In this document: positions 24,802 through 33,900 of the stretch, piece by piece
Position numbering within the stretch: the first letter of the stretch is position 1
Layout: each line of letters begins with the position of its first letter
Assembly (NCBI GenBank): GCA_902490305.1
Contig: CABUDI010000012.1
Span: 1-53,705, forward strand
From: an uncultured Collinsella sp.
Lineage (GTDB): Bacteria > Actinomycetota > Coriobacteriia > Coriobacteriales > Coriobacteriaceae
Reading direction: 5' to 3'
Length of the DNA: 53,705 nucleotides
Translations under genes and position numbers: made by a program
Notes under the pieces: model-generated
The model's input: the letters and a program-made list of their open reading frames with translations, nothing else
What the model was told of the DNA's origin: nothing
Database searches by the model: none

Positions 24802-25434
24802 ATGAGCCAAGAGATGATGGATAAAACCTGTCGCGGTTTTGCCGAGGCACTGGCTGCGCGCGAGCCCGTTCCCGGTGGCGGCAGCGCGAGCGCCTTTGTG
24901 GGCGCGCTGGGCGCCTCGCTGTGCGGGATGGTCGCCCGCTATGGCGCGGCGAATCCCGCGCTTGCCGATCGCGCGGATGATCTGACGCGCGCGTTTGCCC
25001 AGGCAGATGAGTTGGCCCAGGAGCTTGTCGACTTGGTTGCCGAGGATGTCCGTGCCTACGGGCAGGTGTCTGCCGCATACGGTATTCCGCGCAATGACCC
25101 GGCTCGAACCGCTGCGATTCAAGATGCGCTGCACGTGGCCGCCATGCCGCCGTACCGCATCATGGATGCCTGCGGGCGTGCGCTGGCGCTACTCGAGGAC
25201 ATGGCCGATAAGGGCTCGCGTCAACTGCTGTCCGATGTGGCATGCGGCGCCGTCTTCTGCCGTGCCGCCATGCAGGGTGCGAGCCTGACGCTCTTTGCCA
25301 ATACCACGTCCATGAAGGATCGCGCCCGCGCCGAGGAGCTCGAGGCGGCGTGCGATGAACTGCTCGATACATGGCTGCCGCGTGCCGATGCGCTGGCGCG
25401 TCGCGCCGCCGACGCTGCAAGAAAGAGGGGATAG
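24802..25434 (+). CDS. Formimidoyltetrahydrofolate cyclodeaminase family protein
   Basis: 210 aa, all-helical FTCD C-terminal domain as a stand-alone protein (FchA-like). Predicted to convert 5-formimino-THF to 5,10-methenyl-THF and ammonia. The family signature is EPVPGGGSASAFVGALGASL near residue 20; PYRIMDACGRALALLEDM and DVACGAVFCRAAMQGASL follow. ATG 24802 has GAAGG nine bases upstream; an ATG at 24796 is too close to it. The folD start lies two bases after its stop, so the two are co-translated, and the methenyl-THF product is the FolD substrate. Confidence 0.92.
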   Translation: MSQEMMDKTCRGFAEALAAREPVPGGGSASAFVGALGASLCGMVARYGAANPALADRADDLTRAFAQADELAQELVDLVAEDVRAYGQVSAAYGIPRNDPARTAAIQDALHVAAMPPYRIMDACGRALALLEDMADKGSRQLLSDVACGAVFCRAAMQGASLTLFANTTSMKDRARAEELEAACDELLDTWLPRADALARRAADAARKRG

Positions 25435-25436
25435 CC

Positions 25437-26291
25437 ATGGCTGATCCGCTAAAGGGTGCTCCCGTCGCCCGTGCGTTGACCGAGAAACTAGCCGCTCGCT
25501 GTGCCGCTCTGCGCGAACAGGGCGTCGTGCCGACGCTGGCTATTGTTCGTGTGGGCGAGCGCGAGGACGACCTGTCCTACGAGCGTGGCGCCCTCAAGCG
25601 CTGCGAAAAGGTGGGCATCGAGGCGCGTCGCGTTTTGTTGCCTGCCGATGTTTCGCAGGACGAGTTGTTGGCGGTGATAGGGGACATTAATGCCGATCCG
25701 ACTGTCCACGGCTGCCTGCTGTTCCGTCCGCTGCCTGCTGCGCTCGATGAGGACGCCGTTGCTGCCGCGCTCGATCCTGCCAAGGACGTCGACTCCATGA
25801 CGCCGGCTTCGCTGCTTACGGCGCTTTCGGGTCGCGGCGAGGGCTTTGCCCCTTGCACGGCCGAAGCCGTGCTGGCGATTCTGGATCACTATGGCGTTGA
25901 GCTGGACGGTGCCAAAGTTGCCGTTGTCGGTCGCTCGCTGGTAATTGGCCGTCCTGTTGCCGCCATGCTTATAGCGCGTAACGCTACGGTGACGACGTGT
26001 CATACGCACACGCGCGACCTTGCCGCCGAATGCCGTGCTGCCGATATTGTGGTCGCCGCAGTCGGACGCGCGCGCACGATTGGTGCGGATGCGGTCCGCG
26101 AGGGCCAGACGGTCATCGATGTGGGCATTAACTGGGACGAGGCGGCCGGTAAGTTGGTCGGTGACGTCGATTTTGATGCCGCGGAGCCGATTGTTGGCGC
26201 CATCACGCCCGTCCCGGGTGGCGTGGGCGCCGTGACGACGGCGATTCTCGCCAAGCACGTGATCGAGGCGGCCGAACGCGCGGTGAAATAG
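25437..26291 (+). CDS. folD: Bifunctional methylene-THF dehydrogenase / methenyl-THF cyclohydrolase FolD
   Basis: 284 aa, standard FolD length. Interconverts 5,10-methylene-, 5,10-methenyl- and 10-formyl-THF with NADP(H) or NAD(H). Family motifs: YERGALKRCEKVGI (the catalytic Tyr/Lys region), KDVDSMTP, the Rossmann motif VVGRSLVIGRPVAAMLI and the C-terminal ITPVPGGVGAVTTAIL. GAAAGAGGGG sits just before ATG 25437. Together with the cyclodeaminase and Fhs it completes a route from formimino-THF to formate plus ATP. Confidence 0.96.
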   Translation: MADPLKGAPVARALTEKLAARCAALREQGVVPTLAIVRVGEREDDLSYERGALKRCEKVGIEARRVLLPADVSQDELLAVIGDINADPTVHGCLLFRPLPAALDEDAVAAALDPAKDVDSMTPASLLTALSGRGEGFAPCTAEAVLAILDHYGVELDGAKVAVVGRSLVIGRPVAAMLIARNATVTTCHTHTRDLAAECRAADIVVAAVGRARTIGADAVREGQTVIDVGINWDEAAGKLVGDVDFDAAEPIVGAITPVPGGVGAVTTAILAKHVIEAAERAVK

Positions 26292-26329
26292 GCGTTTGGA
26301 GGACGTTTAGGGGGTTGGTTAGATACCCC

Positions 26330-26559
26330 GTGGTCAAAAAATGCCAAATATGAGTACTGTTGCCTCGTTGGTTACATATCTTTGAGGTAGTTTTGACTCC
26401 CTAATGATAGTGAATATCATTAGGGAGTCTCCTTTATTGAACCCATGTGGAATTACTTTGTTCAACTTTTGGACAAGTGGGGACTTCTGGCGCCCTGGAT
26501 GATGGAATTTGCTGCTACTAAATTGGTGACAGTACTCATATTTGGCATTTTTTGACCAC
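26330..26559. mobile_element. 230-bp element with perfect 31-bp terminal inverted repeats
   Basis: Bases 26330-26360 (beginning GTGGTCAAAAAATGCC) are the exact reverse complement of 26529-26559. Inside is a second perfect palindrome, a 15-bp stem (26395-26409 with 26415-26429) around GTGAA. The element is AT-rich against GC-rich surroundings and has no protein-coding frame. I see no clear target-site duplication in the flanks. This is the architecture of a non-autonomous miniature transposable element; a large RNA structure is the alternative. Confidence 0.65.
26395..26429. repeat. 15-bp palindrome nested inside the 31-bp TIR element
   Basis: GACTCCCTAATGATA and its exact complement flank the loop GTGAA. 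If transcribed it could act as a terminator (TCTCCTTT follows on the plus strand). Confidence 0.6.
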
Positions 26560-26646
26560 AAGGGTTGCCGGGGCCGTGGTTTCGCCCTTTTTGCGTCGAA
26601 GCGATACACTGTTGCCGTTTGATTTCTTCGTTCAAGGAGGATGCGC

Positions 26647-28170
26647 ATGCCGTGCACAACGATTTTGGTTGGTAAGAACGCGAGCTACGACGGGTCGACC
26701 CTGGTCGCGCGTAACGAGGACTCGTCCAACGGGGTATTTGAGCCCAAGCGCATGCGCGTAGTGCATCCCGACGAGCAGCCGCGTGTCTACACGAGCGTCC
26801 TGAGCCACCTGACCGTTGAGCTGCCCGATAACCCCATGCGCTATACGAGCGTCCCCGATGTTGTCCCGGGCCACGGTATCTGGGCCGAGGCCGGTTTCAA
26901 CGAGCTCAATGTTGGCATGTCCGCAACCGAGACGCTTACCACCAACGAGCGCGTCCGCGGCGCCGATCCGCTCGTGGACTACGTGCCCGCCAAGGGCAAC
27001 GAGGGTGAGGACGGCTATGTGCCGGCGCAGCCCGGTGGCCTGGGCGAGGAGGACATGGTGACCCTGGTGCTGCCGTATGCCAAGTCCGCCCGCGACGGCG
27101 TGCGTATCTTGGGCGACCTGCTCGAGCGCTACGGCACTTACGAGAACAACGGCATCGCCTTTAGCGACGTGGACGAGATCTGGTGGCTCGAGACCATCGG
27201 CGGTCACCACTGGATCGCCAAGCGCGTGCCTGACGACGCCTATGTGACCATGCCCAACCAGCTGGGCATCGACAGCTTTGACCTGGATGACGCCGAGGGC
27301 GCCCAGGCCGACCATATGTGCTCCGCCGACCTGCGCGCCTGGATGGCCGAGTGGCATCTGGACCTGACGCTGGGCGTCGAGAGCGACGGCCCGGCTGCCG
27401 TCTTTAACCCGCGCGAGGCCTTTGGCTCGCACAGCGACAGCGACCATGTCTACAACACGCCGCGCGCCTGGTACATGCAGCGCTGCCTCAACCCCAGCGA
27501 CGTGTGGGATGGCCCCGACGCCGACTACACGCCCGAGAGCGACGATATCCCCTGGAGCCGCGTGCCCGAGCGCAAGGTGACCATCGAGGACATCAAGTAC
27601 GTGCTCTCGAGCCACTACCAGGGCACGGAGTACGACTGCTACGGCAGCAAGGGCACGCCCGCTACGCGTGGTGCCTATCGCCCCATCGGCATCAACCGCA
27701 ACAGCCAGCTTGCCGTGTTGCAGCTGCGCCCCTATGCGCAGCCGGCCTACCGCGCCGTGCAGTGGATGGCCTTTGGTTCCAACTCGTTTAACGCGCTGGT
27801 TCCGCTGTACGCCAACGTCGAGACTATGCCCGAGTACTATGCCGACACGCAGGCTCGCGTGACGTCCGAAAACTTCTACTGGGCCAACCGCCTGATCGGT
27901 GCCTTGGCCGATGTTCGTTTCCATGAGTGCGGTCGTGCGGTCGAGGATTATCAGGAGAAGATCGGCGGCATGGGCCACAAGCAGATTCACGACGTTGACG
28001 CTGTCGTAGCCGCGCTGCCCGAGGCCGAGGTGCCCGCCGAGCTCGCCCGTGCCAACGAGGCCTTTGCCGAGCTCGTACGCGTGGAGACCGATGCTCTGTT
28101 GGGCAAGGTGCTCTACACCACGAGCTGTGCCATGAAGAATTCCTTCGCGATGAACGATAACGTGAGGTAA
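26647..28170 (+). CDS. C69 family dipeptidase
   Basis: 507 aa N-terminal-nucleophile peptidase related to Lactobacillus dipeptidase A. The presumed nucleophile is Cys3 in MPCTTILVGKNASYDGST, exposed after removal of the leader residues. VARNED and GHGIWAEAGFNELNVGMSAT are further family blocks. ATG 26647 is six bases after AAGGAGG; an ATG at 26641 abuts the ribosome-binding site. It has no signal peptide and is probably cytoplasmic, cutting dipeptides from imported peptides. A terminator follows. Confidence 0.92.
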   Translation: MPCTTILVGKNASYDGSTLVARNEDSSNGVFEPKRMRVVHPDEQPRVYTSVLSHLTVELPDNPMRYTSVPDVVPGHGIWAEAGFNELNVGMSATETLTTNERVRGADPLVDYVPAKGNEGEDGYVPAQPGGLGEEDMVTLVLPYAKSARDGVRILGDLLERYGTYENNGIAFSDVDEIWWLETIGGHHWIAKRVPDDAYVTMPNQLGIDSFDLDDAEGAQADHMCSADLRAWMAEWHLDLTLGVESDGPAAVFNPREAFGSHSDSDHVYNTPRAWYMQRCLNPSDVWDGPDADYTPESDDIPWSRVPERKVTIEDIKYVLSSHYQGTEYDCYGSKGTPATRGAYRPIGINRNSQLAVLQLRPYAQPAYRAVQWMAFGSNSFNALVPLYANVETMPEYYADTQARVTSENFYWANRLIGALADVRFHECGRAVEDYQEKIGGMGHKQIHDVDAVVAALPEAEVPAELARANEAFAELVRVETDALLGKVLYTTSCAMKNSFAMNDNVR

Positions 28171-28190
28171 AGACAACCTTGCAGCGAACG

Positions 28191-28225
28191 AGCGGGGCAA
28201 ACGCCGTCAAAGGCTTTGCCCCGCT
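28191..28225 (+). terminator. Intrinsic terminator after the C69 dipeptidase
   Basis: A perfect 11-bp stem AGCGGGGCAAA / TTTGCCCCGCT is followed by a loose T-rich stretch (TGATTCCTTTC). Confidence 0.6.
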
Positions 28226-28318
28226 TGATTCCTTTCTGGGCGGTAAAACGATTTTGTGTCGTTCGCCCAATCTTGGGTACAAGAAGGCCAATGCAGTTGT
28301 TCATGATTGGAGCCAACC

Positions 28319-28735
28319 ATGGTTATGAAACTCGATCAGCTTGTTAACGGCGCCATTAACGTGGGCTTCGGCGCCGCCGCCGTTGCCGTCGAGGGCGGCA
28401 AGAAGGTCCTCGACGACCTCGGTACCAAGGGCGAGCAGGTTCGCAAGGATGCCGGCACCCCCGATATCGCCCGCAGCGTGTCCGATATGTTCGAGCAGGC
28501 GGGTGGCACCATCTCCGACCTGACCGAGCGCCTGGGCATGCAGGGCGAGACTGCGGCACAGCGCGTGCTCGACGAGCTCATCCTGGCCCGCGTCCGCGTT
28601 ATGACCGCCCCCGAGCGCACGGCCTTCCTGGCCCATGTGCGCGACATCGTCGATTCGGTCGAGGACAACGTGACCTCGGTGCCCGTCGAGTCTGTTGAGC
28701 CCGACGACGCAGGGGACGCCGAAGAGGCCGAGTAG
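28319..28735 (+). CDS. Phasin-like helical protein upstream of the AarF kinase
   Basis: 138 aa. The N-terminus GAAAVAVEGGKKVLDDLGTKGEQV resembles the phasin-like small proteins commonly found upstream of ABC1/AarF genes. The middle is helical and the C-terminus acidic (EPDDAGDAEEAE). ATG 28319 has TTGGAG six bases upstream. The AarF gene begins eight bases after its stop, so they form an operon; the two products probably work together at the membrane. Precise function unknown. Confidence 0.7.
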   Translation: MVMKLDQLVNGAINVGFGAAAVAVEGGKKVLDDLGTKGEQVRKDAGTPDIARSVSDMFEQAGGTISDLTERLGMQGETAAQRVLDELILARVRVMTAPERTAFLAHVRDIVDSVEDNVTSVPVESVEPDDAGDAEEAE

Positions 28736-28743
28736 CAGCGCAG

Positions 28744-30507
28744 ATGGCAGATTCCACCACCGATTACAACAATCTAGATCCCTTGGGTGACGAGACGGCG
28801 GTTGTCGACGAGGTCGATGCCGCCGTCTCGGGCGCTCGCAAGAAGCCGCGCGCTGTCGATATGGTCCCCGAGGAGCCCGACGCGATGGCGCCGGACGAGG
28901 AATACCAGCTCACGCCGGCAGGTCGTCGTGAGCGCATTGGGCAGATCGTTCGCCTGATCAAAAAGTATCGCGTGTGGGACAACCTCACGCCGGTGCGCCT
29001 GCGTCGTCTGCTCGAAGAGCTCGGCCCCATGTTCGTCAAGATGGGGCAGATTCTGGCTAACCGCTCCGAGATTTTGCCGCAGCGGTTTTGCGACGAGCTG
29101 CGCCGCCTGCGCTCCGACGTAGAGCCGGTGCCGTATGAGGTAGTGCTCCGCTGTCTAGAAGAGGAATACGGTCAGCGCCTGGGGCAGATGTTCGACGCGA
29201 TCGACCCCAACCCGCTTGGAAGCGCGTCGCTCGCGCAGGTACACCGTGCCCGCCTGGTGACCGGCGAGGACGTGGCCGTTAAGGTGCAGCGCCCCGGCGC
29301 GCAGCAGGTTATGGCTCAGGATATCGACATCATCCGTTCGGTGGTGCGCATCGTTTCCAAGTTCGTCAACACCGACCAGTTTGTTGACCTGCACGGCGTG
29401 GTCGAAGAGCTGTGGACCTCGTTTCGCGAGGAAACCAACTTTTTGGCCGAGGCCAAAAACCTCAACGATTTCTATGAGTTCCATAAGAGCGTGCATGGCG
29501 TGTCGTGTCCTAAGTCCTACCTGGATCTTTGCACCGAACACGTGGTGGTCATGGACTACATTGACGGCATCTCGATTGCCGATCCCGAGCACCTGGTGGC
29601 CGAGGGCTATGACCTGGAAAAGATTGGCTCGGCGATTGTCGAGGACTATTCGACGCAGGTGCTCGACGACGGCTTTTTCCATGCCGACCCGCATGCGGGA
29701 AACATCATCCTCAAAGATGGCATCGTTTACTTTATTGACCTGGGCATGGTCGGGCGCATGTCGAGCCACGACCGCGGTATCGTCAAGGACATGATTTTCG
29801 CCGTGGCCGAGGGCGACGTGCCCAAGCTCAAGGATTCGCTCATGCGCTTCGCCGTGACGCGTGGCGATTCGGCCGAGCTCGATCATTCAGCGTTTTTGTC
29901 CGACCTTGACTTTATCGTGGCTGACTTTGCGGGCCTTGACCTGAAGGATCTGGATATCGGCGAGTTTTTGACCTCGCTGTTAAACCTCGCGCGTAAGAAT
30001 GACGTTGAGCTGCCGAGCGTGGTGACGATGTTCGCCCGCGGCATGGTGACGCTCGAGGGCCTGTTGACCGAGTACATGCCCAACGTCAACATGATCCAGA
30101 TCATCCAGACGCACATCAAAAACGAGAAGAGCACCTACGCCCGCATGCGCGAGATGAGCCGCGATCTTGCCGCGAGCAGCTATCGCGCGGCAAAAGGCTC
30201 GCTCGAGGCGGCCGAGTATCTGGGCTTGGCTTCGCGTATGCTTACGCGCGGCCAGCTTAAGGTAAACACGCAGATCATGAGCAGCGATAAGGCGCTGCGA
30301 CAGCTGGGTGGAATTATCGACCGCATGTCGATGGCGATTGTGATCGCCGGTCTGTTTATCGGTTCGTCGGTGGTGTACTACGCGCGCATCGAGCCGGTTG
30401 TGTTTGGTATCCCAGTCATTGGCTTTATGGGCTACGTGAGCGCGCTGGTGCTGGCGCTTATGCTGGGTCGCAATATCTGGCTCAACAGCCACGGCGGCAA
30501 GCACTAG
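28744..30507 (+). CDS. ABC1/AarF (UbiB-type) atypical kinase
   Basis: 587 aa. The acidic, poorly conserved N-terminus (1-60) is followed by the ABC1 kinase domain with its KxGQ signature (VKMGQILANRSEILP, near residue 98), the Ala-rich loop GSASLAQVHRA, VAVKVQRPG with the nucleotide-binding Lys, the catalytic-loop region FFHADPHAGN and the metal-binding FIDLGMVG. Two hydrophobic helices at about 525-575 anchor the C-terminus. UbiB-family proteins support isoprenoid-quinone or lipid biosynthesis by ATPase-type activity. In an anaerobic Gram-positive the target could be menaquinone or another prenyl lipid; this is inference. Confidence 0.93.
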   Translation: MADSTTDYNNLDPLGDETAVVDEVDAAVSGARKKPRAVDMVPEEPDAMAPDEEYQLTPAGRRERIGQIVRLIKKYRVWDNLTPVRLRRLLEELGPMFVKMGQILANRSEILPQRFCDELRRLRSDVEPVPYEVVLRCLEEEYGQRLGQMFDAIDPNPLGSASLAQVHRARLVTGEDVAVKVQRPGAQQVMAQDIDIIRSVVRIVSKFVNTDQFVDLHGVVEELWTSFREETNFLAEAKNLNDFYEFHKSVHGVSCPKSYLDLCTEHVVVMDYIDGISIADPEHLVAEGYDLEKIGSAIVEDYSTQVLDDGFFHADPHAGNIILKDGIVYFIDLGMVGRMSSHDRGIVKDMIFAVAEGDVPKLKDSLMRFAVTRGDSAELDHSAFLSDLDFIVADFAGLDLKDLDIGEFLTSLLNLARKNDVELPSVVTMFARGMVTLEGLLTEYMPNVNMIQIIQTHIKNEKSTYARMREMSRDLAASSYRAAKGSLEAAEYLGLASRMLTRGQLKVNTQIMSSDKALRQLGGIIDRMSMAIVIAGLFIGSSVVYYARIEPVVFGIPVIGFMGYVSALVLALMLGRNIWLNSHGGKH

Positions 30508-30511
30508 AGGC

Positions 30512-30531
30512 TGCGGCCGTCACCGCATTTT
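30512..30531 (+). terminator. Weak hairpin after the AarF gene
   Basis: TGCGG-N6-CCGCA followed by TTTT, four bases after the AarF stop. The short stem makes it a low-confidence terminator separating the kinase operon from the riboswitch transcript. Confidence 0.3.
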
Positions 30532-30619
30532 CCTATCGCAAACAATAGCTTTTACCTTGGGCTTCGCCTGTGTGCGGGGCCCTTTTGCGTGATACCATTT
30601 TGACGGTAATAATCGATGG

Positions 30620-30798
30620 CCTAGATGGTGGTGCGGAGACGCACGAACGCGCGGTTTTCCTGCGCGTTTGGGAGAATCGGGGTGCAAGTCCCCGGCTGTA
30701 CCAGTAACCGTAATTCCTCTTGGCTCGGGATGTTCGCGTCGCAGATCGGACGACGCGCCTGAGCCGTTAAGGTTAAGTCGGATCGCCTCCCATCTTGC
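30620..30798 (+). promoter_or_regulatory. Cobalamin riboswitch
   Basis: Recognised by the conserved core GGGAGAATCGGGGTGCAAGT, CCCCGGCTGTACCAGTAACC next to it, and the B12-box-like AAGTCGGATCGCCTCCC near the 3' end. A closing helix AGATGG (30623-30628) with CCATCT (30790-30795) brackets the element. A GC-rich stem-loop (GCGGCTGCGGCTTTTGCCGC, 30801-30820) follows and could be the expression platform, about 120 bases before the start of the surface-protein gene. Known cobalamin riboswitches turn expression off when cobalamin is plentiful; that direction is assumed here. Confidence 0.9.
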
Positions 30799-30938
30799 AT
30801 GCGGCTGCGGCTTTTGCCGCCGGTGTGCATAGGGCTCTGGAGGGAAGGGGGACCCCGATGGGGGAACTCGAGCGCAGCATGCGCGATGGCGTGGGGCAGC
30901 CTCAAGGCAACGCTCCAAGTACAGACAGTAGGAGACAA

Positions 30939-33900
30939 ATGGATATGTTCGAGGACGAGCGCCAGCGTGCCTCGCATCGCCGTGGCGCGATTGCACGCGG
31001 TGTAGCCAAGCGCTGCCTGGTGGCATTCCTGGCCTTCGCGATGGCCTTTGGCACCACACCGGCTCAGCTGTGGGCCGAGGGCGCCGAGGGCATTGCCGAG
31101 GCCGTGGCTCAGGCTGCGACACCGGGCGAGGACGCAGCGCTTGCGGGCGGTACCGCTGAGCAGAGCGGCGCCGAGGTTTCGGATTCCGAGGGCGCGCCTG
31201 CAGCTAGTGCCGCCACAACAGGGGCGGCAGCTGGCGACGAAGGCTCGGCGACGGGGGAGAACCCTGCCGCGAGCGAGCAGTCTTCGACGGCATCCGCTGG
31301 CCAAGCAGGGTCTGCCGCCGTGGCTGCCGTCCAGGCAGAGAACCCGACGGAAACCGGCGATGTCGCCAAGAAGCAAGTCGAGGTCTCGTTCTCGATTATC
31401 GGCACCGATGCCGACGGCAAGGCTCAGACCTGGGTGGCACCTACGCAGCTCAAGCTCGACGAGGGCGCGACGGCTGCGGATGCCTTTATTAAGCTGCAGG
31501 AGAAGACGGGCTTCAAGGCGGACTACGATCCGAACACGGCATACGGGTTCTACCTCAAAAGCATCACATCCCCGAGCGATGGCCGCACGCTTGCCTTCGA
31601 TCCGGCGACTTATGCCTACTGGCAGCTGTTCGTCGACGGCGCGTCTTCCTCGGTTGGCGCGAGCAGCGTCAAGCTCACCCAGGGGCAGAAGATTGAGTTT
31701 GCCTATACGGCTGGTAGCGCGTCCCCTGTCGTTAAGGACCAGGTTGCCGCAAATGTGACCGTCATTGGTCGCGATGCCCAGGGCAAGACTCAGGCTTGGG
31801 TCGATAACGCGCAGTATGTGGTGACGTCCGGCTCGAGCGCACTTGACCTTACGAAGGTCGCGCTCGAGGCAAATGGCATCGACGCCTTTGCTGCGGGCTC
31901 CATCATTTTGAGCCTTAAGCACAACGGCGTTGAGCTGGGTACGCCGCTCGATTATTCGACCTATTGGCAGCTGTTCATCAACGGCAAGTCGAGCGACTAC
32001 ACGGCAGACAATGTCACCATTCATGCTGGCGATACCGTTACGTGGTTCTACGGTGGCTGGGGCGACCAGTTGCCCTCTGATTCCGTCCATGCTTCCGTTC
32101 AGGTCCTCGGTAAGGGCAAGGACGGCAAGCAGCAGGTTTGGGCTTCGACGGGCCAGACGAGTCTCAAGGCGGGTTCTACTGCCAAGGATCTCCTTGAGCA
32201 GACCGGCCTTAAGCTCGATGCTAGCGAATCGTCTTGGGGCTGGTTCCTCAACGGCATTACTTCGCCGTTCGATGGTAAATCCTATGGCTGGGACGCTGCG
32301 ACCAAAAGCTATTGGCACTTCTACGTAAATGGCAAGTTTGCCAACGTTGGCGCCGGTGCCTACAAGCTCCAAGAGGGCGATACCGTCACCTTTATGTATG
32401 GTGCTGACGCCGATGCCCTCCCCGGTCAGGTTCTTGGGTCCGTCGATGTTATCGGTCCCGATGTCAACGGCAACAATACTCGCTGGGGCTCGGCAAGCAA
32501 TGTTTCTTTGCCCGAAGGCTCTACTGCCCAGAATCTTATTGAGACGGTCCTGAAGGCCAAGGGCGTTACGTACAACGGCTCCCAGAGTGGTGAGTACTGG
32601 TTACTGAATTCCATTACTTCGCCGTTCGATCACAAGCCGTATGGCTGGGATGCTGCGACCAATAAATATTGGCACTTGTATATCAATGGAGAGCCCTCCT
32701 TACTCTGCGCCAATCAGATTACGCTCAAGAGCGGCGATAAGGTTACGCTTGCCTATACCACCGACGATTCGGCCATGCCCGATCCCGACAAGATTGTCGT
32801 GGACCCGAGTGCGACGGCTCCTGATTGGGATGCCGAGTGGGCCGGCTACGGCAACAGTGGCAACGGTTCGACCGTAACGGATGCCAAGACGCCTGCGCAG
32901 GCCGCCGGTCTTAAGTGGGCCTTCGATTGGAAGGCCGAGTCTGGCCAGCAGTATGCCAACTGCAGCGAGCCTGTCATTGCTAACGGTTTTGTGTACATCG
33001 CGACCGAGAACGAGCTCATTAAGATCGATTCGTCCACGGGCAAAAAGGTTGCCTCTGCGCCGCTTGCCTCCAAGGTGAGCTACACCTCTCGTCCGATCTA
33101 TACCAACGGCCTTATCATCGTTCCGCTCAACGGCGGTGCGGTCCAGGCGATTACTGCGGACAAGCTGATCTGCAAGTGGCTGACGCCTGGTTTGACGGAC
33201 TTGACGCAGAGCTCCTGCACCGTGGTTTCGGACGGCGAGTACGTCTATGTTGGTACGGTCGATATTTCGTATGACGAGAACTACAACGTGACCTACGGCA
33301 ACGGCTCCCTGAAGCGTATCAAGATTGCCACGGGCGAAGTCTCTTGGCAGAACATTGACCCTTCCGAGGGCTATTATTGGACTGGCGCTGCGCTGACGGA
33401 TAAGTACACCATTGTTCCTACGAGCGCGGGCACGCTTAAGTGCATTGATAAGACGACGGGCGATGTCGTTTCGACCATGAAGCTCGGCGCTGTCGCAAAT
33501 GCCGATTGCATTGCCGATCCGTCCAATGGTTCGACCTTCTATCAGATGACGCACGACGGAAAGCTCCATGTGATTTCGCTTTCGGCGAAGGGCGTGCTGA
33601 GTGAACAGAAGACGGTTGATCTGGGCCTTACGAATAATCTGAGCGCCCCTGCGGTGTCTGGTGACAATCTGATTGTCGGCGGACAGACGGCTACTGGCTC
33701 TGCTCTGGTTCTCTATAACCTGAAGACGGGTAAGACCACGATGGTCGCTGCTGCCGACGGCAAGGCGCTGCCGGCTGGCCTCAACGGTATTGCTGCTACT
33801 CCGCTGGTGAGTGTTCAGGGCGGCAAGACCTATGTGTACTTCACCGTTAACAGCGCGGATAGCAAGGATTACGTCAACTACTCTGCTGGTGGTGGCGTGT

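Larger units (their letters stand above)
26292..26646. other. Intergenic region containing a MITE-like element
   Basis: Most of this 355-base gap is the inverted-repeat element at 26330-26559. The remaining 80 bases form the C69 dipeptidase leader, ending in AAGGAGG (26634-26640). Confidence 0.6.

Noticed and set aside
30795..30938. N-terminal extension of the B12 surface protein beginning at 30795
   Set aside because: This start would lie in the 3' helix of the riboswitch. ATG 30939 has a ribosome-binding site and gives a normal signal peptide.
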